Assembly: GCF_004798865.1 (NCBI RefSeq)
Contig: NW_025336587.1
Span: 374,734-438,733 of the forward strand
Reading direction: 5' to 3'
Source of the DNA: Varanus komodoensis
Taxonomy: Eukaryota > Chordata > Lepidosauria > Squamata > Varanidae
Length of the DNA: 64,000 nucleotides
Below, piece by piece: positions 1-10,364 of this stretch. The stretch's first letter is position 1, and every line of letters starts with the position of its first letter. The notes under the pieces are model-generated. The model was not told the origin of the DNA, searched no databases, and saw nothing but the letters and a program-made list of their open reading frames with translations. A program made the position numbers and the translations under genes.

Positions 1-1129
1 ATTAAAAAGACAGAGATGGCAGATAAAGAGAACAAGATTAGAGCCATTCCAGGAAATGTCTCAGTGAGCTCCCAAAAGATTCCATAAGCCGCTTGTGGAT
101 GGAAGAATAAAGCTGCGTATGGGATGGTGGGAGATTATCAGGGACGGGGCAAAACAGTTCTCCTTAGGAAGGAGGCTGTGCAGACTGGGCCTGGTTCCCT
201 GGTGAGGGCTCAGGTGATGGGGACCTTCTCAGAAGACCTGGGCAGAGCAGTCCAATGGAGCGGAGGGAGCCAGAAACCATGTCTGATGGAGCAGCTCTTG
301 CTACAATCTTGCTCCAGTTGGCCGAAAGCTTCAGGGAAGTTTCCCCCTCTGCGTTCATTTTCTTGCTTTTTTGCTTGCTTGCATTTTAACTCCCAAGGCC
401 CTACTGAGCCCTCCAACCACAAGCAGCCTTTTTAGCACCAAGCGGTTTATTTTCTACCACCCAATAGCCGAGGCTCTTTGGGTTGCTCACAAAAGTTAGA
501 TATCAACAAAAGTTAAAAAGACCCACCCACAAAAGAATTAATTGGAAAGAACAAAACCATAATTGCAATTGCTATGACCTCGTACAGAAGCAGAGCAGTG
601 GTTCAAATTAAAAGGAATGATGAAAAGGTCACACCTTAATTTGAGAATGAACTCTGCTTGAGCCTGTTGGTGGAATCATCATGGGTTGCTACCATATTCA
701 GTGATAAACTCCCAATTCCTTCACCACCCAGCGCCCTTTGGAATTCATCCCATGAATGAATCCCACTGTCATTTGACTGAAAGCTGCCCACCCTCACAAA
801 GGTGGCACATTTTTATCCCTAGGAATAAGAAAATGCACCTTCCTGGCCAGTAGGATATCTTGGCATTCAAGAATTTACGCTGATTTCTCTCCCATTGAAA
901 TCTACAGAATGTCTATGGGCTGGCAGAAGTGTACACGGGGTGTGTGTGCATGTAGGTACGTGCATGCATGTTTGTGTGTTGCCTCATAACATTCTGGTTT
1001 TCTAATCACCTATTCAATAAGCATTTCCTGATTGGTTTGTCTTGTAGAAGTGTTGTGTTTTACTGTTTCCCTCCCTCCCTTTGTATGTATTCAAACTGAT
1101 TTTGAAATCACTCCAGTTTAAGTTTCACG
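1..1129. other. Unassigned non-coding stretch
   Basis: No exon, RNA gene or repeat family is recognisable. A short TG-rich run lies near 937-980. Bases 530-700 are AT-rich with homeodomain-like AATTAA and TAATTG words and could be regulatory, but nothing in the sequence proves it. Confidence 0.5.
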
Positions 1130-1665
1130 GCCTCCTCCTGCCTCCATCCTTGGAAGTCACAGGAGTTTGACCAGCAGGAAGGCACTGCCTTGCGAGCTGG
1201 GACTCCTCCCTTCCCACGTTCAAAGCCACAGAACTTTCTTGCAAAATGTTCTTCATGGACCAAACATAATCCAGAAGCACAGGCACCCGGAAGGAATCTC
1301 TGAGCATGCACAGAGTGGTTTGCTGAACTCAGTCCCCCCAGGAACTCTCTTTATGAGCATGCCTGGCCCCCAATCCTTTCAGGAGGGCCTTCAGAGGAGG
1401 AGCAAGCCACCTCACTGCACACGGATCTTCCAGGTGGGCTGCCCTCCTCTCCTGATGCTACATCATGAGCTCCAGAACGATGTACCCCTCCCCACGTCAG
1501 AGAAGCTCCCCTGCTCAAGTTCCTTCCCAACACCTGTACATCTGGGTTATTCTCACCTGGGGAGTCTGGCCCTGAGATAAGCACCTCTGCTTCTCTCATC
1601 TCTACATCTACACAATCCAAGGCCACCTCCTCCTCCTCTTCTAAATTCCAATTGGCAGGCCTTGA
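1130..1665 (-). mobile_element. LTR-like interspersed repeat, copy 1
   Basis: Read on the minus strand, this block aligns by eye with 2625-3140 and 10365-10880. It opens with a GAGGAG-rich segment, then a segment with GCTTATCTCA and CCAGACTCCCC, then a GTTCA/CTCTG segment, then one reading TCTGTGGCTT-GTGGGAAGGG. The size and the AATAAA-bearing end of the best copy suggest a long terminal repeat of an old LTR element. The family is not identified. It is degraded and old. A different kind of unclassified repeat is possible. Confidence 0.5.
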
Positions 1666-2624
1666 GAATGGAGGCCAAGCCAGCATCCGCATTGATATGT
1701 TGCTACCTGGGCAATTGTGCTCCAAAATGTCCAGAAACCTTCCTGAGCGAGGTTGAAGTGTGCCTGGAAGTCAGACAGGGGGCGCTGGAGAGCCTTGGGT
1801 CCCCTCACAACCCAGTCCTCTTCCCCCCTGCATGCAGAGCTCCCCTCACTGAGGAGAAAAGGAAAGGTAAGGAAGCCATTAATTGATTCCTTGTTAATTA
1901 ACCTTTTGTGAACTCCTTGAAGATATCTGAAAATGGGTTTCTTTAGAGCAAGGCTTATCGCTAGGTTTAAGGGGAAGGCTCTCCTGGACCTCAAATGCAG
2001 AAATTCAGAAAAGCGGAAAGGACAAGCCCTGTCTTTCTCTGGGTCCTCCACTCTCACCCTCCTCTTTCTGAAAAACTATTTTTGGAACATTTTGCAACCC
2101 AAAAACCTTGTTCAAAGTAATCTGTTTGTGTTGGAATGGCCTTTTATCAGAATTTCAGGTTAACGTGCTCTTCCATTTTAATTTTCTGATGGAACATAGG
2201 GTTCTCCAGTGGTGTGTGGAAATATTTCCTGGAAAAGGGAACCTCAGTTGTGGGAATATTAATGCTTGCTGCCAGAATTGCTCACCTCTCATCCAACTTT
2301 GGCCAGATTTCCCCTTTTTGTTAATCTTTATTTATTTATTTATTGGGTCATATGGATGATCCTGGTCAATTTAGGGTTCCATTGAAAACAAGAAACCACC
2401 ATGAGGCTGCAGGGTCAATCAGATTTGGTTTTCCATGTCTAAGAGCCAATAGAAAAAGGCTACATGTACCCCAATTCACTGCTCCACCTGCAGAGAGGGG
2501 TTAAGAGGATTGCAAGTCTTGTAAAAATTCAGAAATTCAGGAGCTTAGCTTTGAAAATCCCTCCTTTAAAAAAGCACCCTGTTTTAAAGCTCCTCTTGCC
2601 ATGCATTCCCAGAGCATACTGATT
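1666..2624. other. Unassigned stretch with a short TTTA run
   Basis: No gene or clear repeat is seen. A (TTTA)n tract at about 2326-2344 resembles the tail of a worn retroposon on the minus strand, but the adjacent bases do not let me name it. Confidence 0.4.
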
Positions 2625-3140
2625 TGAACTTGGAGGAGGAGGGGGTGGAGGAGGAGGAGGAGCCAAGCTTGGAACGTGGGCCAGTTCCAGATGTTGAGTT
2701 GAGAGAAGCAGAGGTGCTTATCTCAATGCCAGACTCCCCAGGTGCATAAGCCTCTGAGAATAACCAGATGCACAGCTATAGGGTTTCTCAGAGGCCAATG
2801 AGGCAGGTGCAACTCTGAACCTCTTAACACACTGTTGTAAGAGGATGACAGCCCTATTAGAGCATAAGCATGTACAGAAGACGTGTGCTCATTTCCAGAA
2901 GACCCCTCATAAAGGATGAGGCCCAAACTGAATGGGTTTGGGCCCAAATACTAGAATGGGTTCAATGAATCGCTCCGCATGTTCAGAGGTTCATTCTCAG
3001 GATTTGTGCTTCTGGAAAACAATAAAGAACATTTTGCCAGAAAGGTCTGTGGCTTCGAATGTGGGAAGGGAGAAAGCCCAGCTCACAGCAGTGTAGGAGG
3101 GTGTAGCCCGCTGGAACATTGTGCTGCAGCTTTCATTTCT
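2625..3140 (+). mobile_element. LTR-like interspersed repeat, copy 2
   Basis: This plus-strand copy belongs to the same family as 1130-1665. It shares the GGAGGAGGAGGAG start, AGAGAAGCAGAGGTGCTTAT, CCAGACTCCCCAGGTG, a GGGTTCAATGAA segment and the AACATTTTGC..GAAAG..CTGTGGCTT segment in the same order. It lies in inverted orientation to the copies on both sides. It is an old fossil fragment with no coding content that can be assigned. Confidence 0.5.
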
Positions 3141-3449
3141 CTTATCTATCCCACATCCTGCTCCTTTGGTTCAATTTTCCTTTACTATGGAATGCATGCA
3201 AAAGCAACTCATTTGCTTGAACAGGATCTCCTTCCCCTTTTCTATTCATACTTCCTTTGTGGGGGCGGGCTTCTCTTTTCCAGCAATGGTGGAGATTCAG
3301 TTTTTTGTATTTTCCCAGAATTTCCCAGACTGCTTTGTTTTCCCAGAAGGCCCCAGAGAGTGTGTTGCTCTGGAGAATCTTGATCAGAAATTGTGGTCAC
3401 CACCGTAAAAATAGAACACACACATATACCGTTCTTTGGTCAAAGTTGC

Positions 3450-4030
3450 AGTGCTCTTCCAGGAAGTGCAACCAATAAAAAATGAGTTTCTGAGCACGCA
3501 CAGAGTGGTTCATTGAACCCAGTCCAGCAGCTACTTCCAAGCACCCTCTTTTTGAGTACCCCTGGGCCACCTCCCTCTGGGATGGCCTATTTGGAGATGG
3601 GCAGGCCTCTTCTCTGTCTATCGCCCCTCTGGTCAGTCCGCCCCTTTCTTCTGAGGATGCATCAGGGGTGAAGAGTCATACCTGGCCGAGCATTCCTCGG
3701 AAGTAAGCTCCCCCACTTCTTCCATTTCAGCATCTGAGCATTCTGGTTCCCCAGGCACCTCCCCCTTCCTCCTCCAGGCTAGGGAGGGGCAGGAAAACCC
3801 CACTGCCAGGGTCACAGCTTGGTTGGAGTGAAATGGCATCTGTTCTTTGGAAGCTCCTGATGGGCTTCCTTCTCCTGGGCCTGCTTGTGGGGAAGCTGGA
3901 GGGGCCAGCTGTGGCTTGTGCCCATCGCCGCACTGTTTCAGGGTCCGAGAGAGCATGGCAAGGCCACTGGCCCCGTGCCTCAGATGTATTAGCCTGTCTC
4001 ACACAGTTTAGCAGGCTCTCCATTCAAACC
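3450..4030 (-). mobile_element. LTR-like interspersed repeat, copy 3
   Basis: On the minus strand this copy shows the same order as the other copies: an acidic-codon GAAGAAG-type segment, then GGGTTCAATGAACCACTCTG (3499-3518 read in reverse), then a weaker end. Its outer limits are unclear, and bases above about 3800 may be flanking DNA or a part of the element absent from the other copies. It is old and degraded, and the family is unassigned. Confidence 0.42.
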
Positions 4031-4718
4031 CGGTCCAGCATTCCCCATGTTTGAAAGCAATGAAAATAACATCACTTGATTTTCCTCCCTGGGGACTCTT
4101 TCCGATAGCATTCCACATTCATCCATCAAAACTGCCTCGTCGACTTTTCCTCCCCAAGGAGAGAAAGATGGAAAGCAAAAACCCAACAAAAACCAAAAAT
4201 CACCATGGAGGGCACACACAGCAAAACACAATTTGGATTGCTACAGGTGATGGTGGGGAAGGGAAGGGGCTGGGGAAGGCAGGCAGGCAAGCAGCCATGG
4301 CCAGTGGAGGGACCTGAAGGAAAAGTTAATGGGACTGGGTCTTACCGAAATCCGCAGAATTTGATCTCTGAGCTTGCTCTAATTTGAATACAGATCAGAT
4401 TGGGAAAGGGATTTTGTTGGGTTTTGGTTTGCTCCTCTCATGAAAATTGGTGCATTTTGCATGCCTTTTCTCATTCCTTTTGCACATCTTTGAAATGTGC
4501 ACAATCCTCGCCCTTGAATCAAAGTATGTGAGTGTGAATTTTTCACAAGTGCACAATTTTTATGCACAGTGTTCCAATGAACATAAAATGCTGGGTGCAG
4601 ATGTTTGTGTCTGCATAACACATTCCCAGGTCAGAAATGTAGCGATGTTGATTGCAGATTCATTGTTATTATTTTATTAGTCATATAATGAGTAATATGA
4701 TGTTAGTAATATAAAATA
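4031..4718. other. Unassigned stretch with G-quadruplex motif and ATGTGCA-rich part
   Basis: Bases 4255-4275 hold four runs of three or four G separated by two to three bases, a canonical G-quadruplex motif on the plus strand. Bases 4430-4620 are rich in words such as TGCATTTTGCAT and GTGCACAATTTTTATGCA, resembling the degenerate A-rich fields near 59.4-60.2 kb. No gene is seen. Confidence 0.4.
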
Positions 4719-5127
4719 AATTATGGTGAAAGTTGGACCATAAGGAAGGATGAGCACTGAAGAATTGAGGCCTTTGAATTGTGGTGCTGGAGGAAACTCC
4801 TGCGAGTCCCTTGGACCGCAAGGTGAACAAACTGGTCAGTCCTAGAGGAGATCAACCCTGACTGCTCTTTAGAAGGCCAGATACTGAAGATGGAACTCAG
4901 ATACTTTGGCCACCTAATGAGAAGGAAGGACTCCCTGGAGAAGAGTCTGATGCTGGGAACAATTGACGGCAAGAGAAGAAGGGGACAGCAGAGGATGAGG
5001 TGGCTGGGGTGGTGGGTGTGGGCTTGGGTGGACTCCGGGGGATGGTGAAGGACAGGAAGCCCTGGAGGAGTGTTGTCCATGGAGTCATGACGGATCGGGC
5101 ATGACTTTGCGACTAACAACAACAATT
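4719..5127 (+). mobile_element. BovB (RTE clade) LINE, 3' fragment
   Basis: Read in changing frames, the DNA encodes the end of the BovB reverse transcriptase protein: a version of AFELWCWRKLL, a stretch like NPDCSLEGQILKMEL, then YFGHLMRRKDSLEKSLMLG and RRGQQRMRWLGW. It then gives a tail ending in ATGACTTTGCGACTAACAAC and a short CAA run. The copy is 5' truncated within the C-terminal tail, as is typical of target-primed LINE insertion. Frame changes show it is dead. It abuts the 3' end of an L2-type element on the opposite strand. Confidence 0.85.
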
Positions 5128-5960
5128 GACATAATAATATTTATTTCATATACTGCCCCACAACCAAAGCTCTCTGGGTGGTTTATAACAGACAATAAAA
5201 ACAGACAATAAAAATATAATGAAAATATCATAGAAACAGAAAAGCACATTAAAAGTTTAAAACACCTAAACCAGACAATAGCAAAACATGATTCGGCAAA
5301 GTACCTCCTCAAAGCCCCAAATAAGACCTCAGAGAAGAGGGCTGTCTCAACATGGTGCTGAAAAGATGTCAAATGTGGAGCCAGTCAGGCCATAGTGGGG
5401 AGGTTGTTCCATGGATGGGGGCCACAACTGAGAAAGCCCCCCCTTGCCACCCTCCACACTTCCCTCAGAGTTGGCAGTTGGAGGAAGGCCCCAAGGCTGA
5501 GCTTACTGCCAAGTAGATTATGGCTGGGAGAGGCGCTCCAACAGGCATTGCAGTCTTAAGCCACATAGGACTTTATCGGTTAAAAGCAGCGCCTTGAATT
5601 GGGACCTGAAGCATGTGCGCAGTCAATGCAAGTGGGCCAGAACCAGTCATACGTTTGGACCTGCAGGTCCCAGCTATTAAACTGTCCGCCGCTTTCTGCA
5701 CCAGCTTCGGCTTCAAACTGTCTTCAAGGGCAGCCCCATGGAGAGTATATTGCAGTAGTCTAACCTAGAGATTACCAGAGCAGAGATAACTGAAGGCAGG
5801 CTATCTCTGTCCAGATGGGGACAGAGCTGGGCCACCAACTGAACTAGCAGAAGGCACTCCGAGTCCCGCAGGCCACCTGAACTTCATGTGACAACAATGG
5901 ATTAAGCAACGCTCCCAAGCTATGAACCGGCTCTTCCAGGGCGTGTGTGACCCCACCTAG
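5128..5960 (-). mobile_element. L2-type LINE, 3' region
   Basis: The plus-strand text starts with TAATAATATTTATTT followed by CTGCCCCACAACCAAAGC and TCTCTGGGTGGTTTATAACA. This is the reverse complement of the squamate L2 tail, where a GTAAGCCGCCC-like segment precedes an ATT-type run. Further upstream in the element (5440-5900) are blocks typical of the L2 end region, such as GGACTTTATCGGTTAAAA, CTTGAATTGGGACC and GAGAGTATATTGCAGTAGTC. No intact frame remains, and the copy is 5' truncated near 5960. Confidence 0.7.
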
Positions 5961-6371
5961 AACACCTAAAAATGAACAAAAAACAAATATCTCTACATAG
6001 GTTTGAGTGTTGCTTCTGTCCCACCTTGGTCTTCCTTTCCATGCCCTTTTCTTAATGTAATAAGAAGGCTCTTGTTTAAATTACACAGCCAACCTATCAG
6101 AGAGCCAGTATCAGTGCGGATTAGCCATGAAAAATTCACTTACAAGATACTGAATGTAAGAAGTCAATTGGATGTCATCAAAGGCCCTTTTTGTCAACAG
6201 ATCCATCCTCATCAGTGGACAGAAAGATCATTCTGGAGCATTTAACAGTATGACCCAAAGATAAAAGCTGTCCCTAGGTGTTTGCTTCTACACCGAATTG
6301 AGAAGGCTGAGAAAAAAGAGAGAGGCATAAAAATGTATGGGGAAAACCCTTGTTTTGCAAGAAACGTCTCT
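5961..6371. other. Unassigned stretch
   Basis: An 80-codon open frame at 6003-6245 has no recognisable motif and no splice-site or codon-bias support. I see nothing else in this stretch. Confidence 0.35.
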
Positions 6372-6650
6372 TCATGCTGTTGCAAGCCACCAAGTCACCT
6401 CCACTTTATGGTGAACCTGTGAGCAAACACCTTCCAGAATAGCCAGTCCTTCACAGCCCTGCTCAGCTCTTGTAAATTTGAGGCTGTGTGTCCTTTATGG
6501 AGCCAATCCATCTTCCATTTGGTCTTCCTTTTCTTCTGCCTTTGACTTTCCTAGCATGCCCATCTCCAGGGAGTCTTGTTTTCTCAGGTATGACAGCCTC
6601 ATTTTTATCATTCTTCTAGGGAAAGCTCTGGCTTGAGAGAAACATATAGA
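6372..6650 (-). mobile_element. RTE-like LINE tail (second family), copy a
   Basis: The minus strand encodes, in broken frames, the C-terminal signature of a non-LTR reverse transcriptase. It begins with a match to PE-LSLE, then K-LSYLR..DSLEMGMLGKSKAEEKEDQMED-IGSIK, and the end carries a TCACCATAAAGTGGAGGTGACTTGGTGGC-type tail (written here only as a class). It resembles the end of BovB but is a separate family also present near 13.5, 23.9, 30.4, 41.3 and 42.3 kb. It is 5' truncated. Confidence 0.6.
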
Positions 6651-7403
6651 GAATAAAATCTAAAGGAATGCCAAAATATGCCCGTGGGAACTGAACCAGT
6701 TTGGTCACCCCAAAATGGTGGAGGTGGAAAATTCAGGTGAGGGGACAGAGTGATGCGGCATGAGAGGGAGAGACATGAAAGGTTGACGGGAATGGTGAAG
6801 AGTATAATCCATGCTGCCCCAATTTGTTGCCGTTTCCACTCGTGCATCTGCTGGGCATGAGCCCTGGGCTTGAGAATCGCTGTGTCTCTTTGCTTCCTTA
6901 TCGTAGTATCTAAATAAAATGCCCTCTTTGGAAGCATACATGCTCAGAAACATTATGAGCTCCCTTTCTGGAAATATTTGCCTGGCCTCTGGTGGAAGCA
7001 GAGCTGTTGGACCAGAGAGAGACGTGTGGCCTTGTGAATTCCACTCCATGCAAGCTCAAAGGGATTCTGCAGTATTTACCTTCCTTCCTGTTTAGAATTA
7101 ATTTGGTTGCTTCCTTGCCTGCTACACTTGTCTCTGATTCCAGTATTACAATTAAGCTATACAAACAGAATAAGCATTTATTTGTGGAGCACTTAGAAGT
7201 GTTTATTTCATACATGCTTCCTAGGGTTTGTGTCCATCACTTAAGTTGCAATAGTTTGTTTTTGTTTGTTTTTGCATGCTCCACCTTGCTGTCCAGATAT
7301 AATCCCAAACCAGCTTGAATCCAGAGCTGGTCATACTTCAAATAGGCCATCCAAATCAGTGGGACGTGCACTTGTCATTGTGGCAAAGGGTGGTGGAAAA
7401 CCC

Positions 7404-7445
7404 TTGGAAAAGGGTCAGTTTACATGTGAACTGACCCTTTTCCAA
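7404..7445. repeat. 42-bp near-perfect palindrome
   Basis: Centred between 7424 and 7425, 20 of the 21 base pairs match. The single exception is T7421 against G7428, which would still pair as G-U in RNA. The arms contain GGAAAAGGGTCAGTT and its exact reverse complement. The centre is ACATGT. As DNA it could extrude a cruciform, and as RNA it would make a long stem. No transposon ends or poly-A tail are seen next to it. Confidence 0.9.
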
Positions 7446-7504
7446 TTTTCTGAACTAGGACATGAATTGAAATATAAATATCCTTTGTTGTGTTTCAATT
7501 CTTG

Positions 7505-7521
7505 GCATGCAATTTGCATGC
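7505..7521. promoter_or_regulatory. 17-nt palindrome with octamer motif
   Basis: GCATGCAA and TTGCATGC flank a single T, giving a perfect inverted repeat. It contains ATTTGCAT (7512-7519), the POU/Oct octamer. The site lies 60 bases after the 42-bp palindrome. Protein binding is inference from the motif only. Confidence 0.35.
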
Positions 7522-7529
7522 AGTCTGCC

Positions 7530-7561
7530 ATGTGTGTGTGTGAGAGAGAGAGAGTGTGTGT
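7530..7561. repeat. TG/AG/TG microsatellite
   Basis: Alternating TG, then GA, then TG dinucleotide runs are visible directly. Confidence 0.85.
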
Positions 7562-8039
7562 AGAAAATGCATACCAAAATGAATATTTTAGAGGAAATGA
7601 GTACAAAATGCAGGCATTTCCCAAGTTACGGACATCTGAGTTATGAACAAACACTTACAGATGAACTGCCACAAAGCCTATTGATAAATAAAAAATATAT
7701 TATGGAAAATCTTCATCACCTAGAGAGAGAGGCAGCAGATGGGGAGAGAGGGGAGGGGCTCCAAAGCTTGCCTTCCTGTTCCACCCAAATGGAGGGGAAT
7801 CTGCCCTGCATTTCCTTCCTGCAAAGGAGATGCACTGCCGGGTTGGGGGGAAGGGGAGAACAGCCTAGAGATATTCATGGTTCTTCTGCTTTCTTGTGGG
7901 ACCTGCACCCCCAATCCTTGAAAATGTGGAGCGCTGACTACCGACCACATCAGACATTATTAATCCAACTGATATACAAATTCAACTTAAAGATGAATTT
8001 TCATTTTCTCAGGTACAGAACTTGTTAATAACCATGCAA

Positions 8040-8420
8040 AGCTGCTGTGTTACTGAGCAAATGTGAAAAAGTCTGCATTTAACAGAGAAAAGGCAGGTAA
8101 TCCGAATGTGAAATGCCATTTACTTCTCAGCAAGTTGTGAGTCTGACCTAATGCTAGAACTCACCATTTGTCCTGCAGAGAGATTCACGACCACCATGCA
8201 GGTCTGCAGTAAAATCTTCTCACTAGAGAGGTAATCAAACTAATTTTCATTTTAGCTTTTAAAAAATGAAAGCATAAATGTCTGTCTGTTTTCTCTCCCC
8301 AGCCCACAATTTACCTTTTTCATTCAAAACAATTTACTTGGCAACTTAGTATAATGACAAATAAATCAACTAAACAGTCATTTAAAAAAATACTCACACA
8401 AATATTGTTCACAAATGGAG
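8040..8420. other. Repeat-free AT-rich block, candidate conserved element
   Basis: The block carries no repeat signature and is dense in homeodomain-like words (TAATCAAACTAATTTTCATTTTAG, seen across 8232-8255). Such texture is typical of vertebrate developmental enhancers. No conservation can be shown from one sequence. Confidence 0.25.
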
Positions 8421-10121
8421 TCATGAGACTAAGCTGGTGAAACAGCAAAGAAAGCAAAGAAATGCACACGGCAGGGCAGCCAATAATGTCCTGAGCGGAT
8501 TATGCTCAAAAGCATCAGCAAAGAAAGTGGATTCCACCTGACACATCACCATTCTGGGGCCTCTCCAGGAAAGGGCTGACACTGCTGTGGTGCCACCAGG
8601 GAAAAGGCCTCTTCTCTCTGGTCTAGGAATTGTGGAGGGATTCCAATATGTTTTGATTTCTAGCAATCCAACATGTGGATCCTCAGTGAACTTGCCTTTT
8701 CTGAGGCATGCTCTCCTCTTCACTCTTTGCTTAGGAAGTCCCAATGTGGAGGATGAGGTGGAGAGGTTTTTGGCCCAAATAAGGCCCTGCTAGGCTCAAT
8801 TTAGTGTTGGAGATGAAACTGACAACAGGAATGTTCCTCTGTGTGTCTACAAACCAGACCAGCAGACTTGCCCCCAACTCTGATGGAAATGCACACTTGC
8901 ACAAGGCAACCAGATGAAAAGGTAAAATAAACATGTTTGTTTTTGCAAACTGGAAGACTCAAGGGGAGGGGGAGGGGGAATTCCATTGCACAGATGCCAT
9001 GGGACAAATCACCATTAAAAATTATCCATTCCTCAGATCGTCTTATTACAGGTCAAGCTGATACTGTTAGGTGGGAGTAAAAGGAAAGAAATCCCACCAG
9101 GACTAAACCAGTAAAATTCATCAAGATGTCCCTCAAAATGAGATTCCCATGCACCCCCCAGGAGTTGTTGGCTACACCTTCCACCAGCTCCTTCCAGCAT
9201 AGCCAGTGTGGGATGAATGGAATTACCTTCCAACACCAACTGGAAAGGGCAAAAGCTGCCCCTCCAGCACCAAGAATACAAATCCTTTGCAAGGGAAAAC
9301 TTACCACCCTTGCTGTTTATCGCTGTGCTCCTTGTCTCTCTTTTCTAAAAATAACACAATAAGGGGTGTGTGTGTTTTTTCCTCCCCGTGTACAGACAAG
9401 ATAATTGCCATGGAATAGCATTCAAATTTATGCAAACACCTGAGAGGACCCTGTGCTTCTGTGTTGCATACCAATGAAGAGGGAGGGGCGGGGAGAAAAG
9501 AGTTTGCCGTAAAAGCTGTCTCTGTCAGATCTGCCCTTTGCCCCACAAGGCTGATGATGGGCAAGGAAGGCTGAGTGGAAAATCCTCCCACTTTTTCAAA
9601 TTGCAGGTTGAACAGGGGCCGTGTTTATTCGCAGGGGGATCTGCAGTTCTCCAACCCCCGTATTGTATGCAGCAGACACTGGTGTTTCTAATGCCTGTGG
9701 GGTGGCAAATCCACTCCAGGAGGCAGCCTGAACTGCAAAAGAGCTTTCCATAGTGCTGAGTTTGGAGCAGGACTCAGCACCATGGAGAGTGCAGTTGAAC
9801 TGTGGACTGCAACTCAACATGGCTGCACCAAAGCAGTTGGTGTGTCATTGCTCACCTTTGCTTTTCTTCACAGTTTCCCAGTCTCCAATTAGTTCTGGGA
9901 TATTCTCTCTGTTTCTCTGTTGCAGTGCTCTTTCCTAGAATAATCCCAGCAATCAGGGGAATAGGCTGTGCTTTCCTCAGGGCCCTTCCCCTGTGTCCAG
10001 GCAGTGTCCCCTTTTTTTATTTATTTAATTTTTTAAATGACTGACAGGCTTTGGAGTGACAGCCTGGCCTCCAGCACCCATGACCTTCATTCCCCAGAAG
10101 GTCCCTGGGCAAGTAGTTCCC
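8421..10121. other. Unassigned stretch
   Basis: No gene or clear repeat is seen. A G-rich run at 8963-8978 (three runs of four to five G) could form a quadruplex. A 9-bp perfect stem with a 10-base loop lies at 9753-9780 (GTGCTGAGT and its complement). Bases 10015-10035 are T/A-rich (TTTATTTATTTAATTTTTT) just before the 5S-like stretch. Confidence 0.4.
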
Positions 10122-10205
10122 GTATAGCCTGACATGTTTGATCCTTCTGATCTTGGAAGCTAAGCAGGGTCAGGTCTGGTTAGAGGCTGAATGGGTGACT
10201 TGAGC
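10122..10205 (+). pseudogene. 5S rRNA-derived sequence (pseudogene or 5S-type SINE head)
   Basis: The stretch matches vertebrate 5S rRNA from about base 20 to base 95. It keeps TCTTGGAAGCTAAGCAGGGT (10151-10170), which covers the internal A box and intermediate element, then CTGGTTAG and ATGGGTGAC in place of the C-box region. The first 15-20 and last 25 bases of 5S are not matched. The following 80 bases do not resemble 5S or a BovB tail. Squamates are known to carry 5S-derived SINEs (5S-Sauria), and this could be an old copy. A lone 5S pseudogene is the alternative. A working 5S gene is ruled out by the missing ends. Confidence 0.8.
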
Positions 10206-10364
10206 ATATGGTTCTATGGCTATTGTTCTAAAATATCCAGAGCACTTAGGTTACAGGTGATATAGAACTGCTAAAGTAATAATAGTAGTGATGATGTAAG
10301 TTGATGGTGAGAAAGTGTTGGGAGTGAGAAGGGCAGTTGCTCTTGGCACTCATCTTCAAGGCCT

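Larger units (their letters stand above)
6651..8039. other. Unassigned stretch with palindromes
   Basis: This part has no gene. It holds the 42-bp palindrome 7404-7445, the 17-nt palindrome 7505-7521, a TG/AG/TG microsatellite at about 7530-7561 and an AT-rich part near 7560-7720. Bases 7615-7660 contain words like AGTTACGGACATCTGAGTTA, reminiscent of transposon fragments seen in other vertebrates, but too short to name. Confidence 0.4.

Noticed and set aside
7615-7660. Mariner/Tigger-type fragment
   Set aside because: AGTTACGGACATCTGAG-like words are suggestive but too short, and no terminal inverted repeat was found.
10122-10205. Functional 5S rRNA gene
   Set aside because: Both ends of 5S are missing and there are many differences, so only a pseudogene or SINE head is supported.
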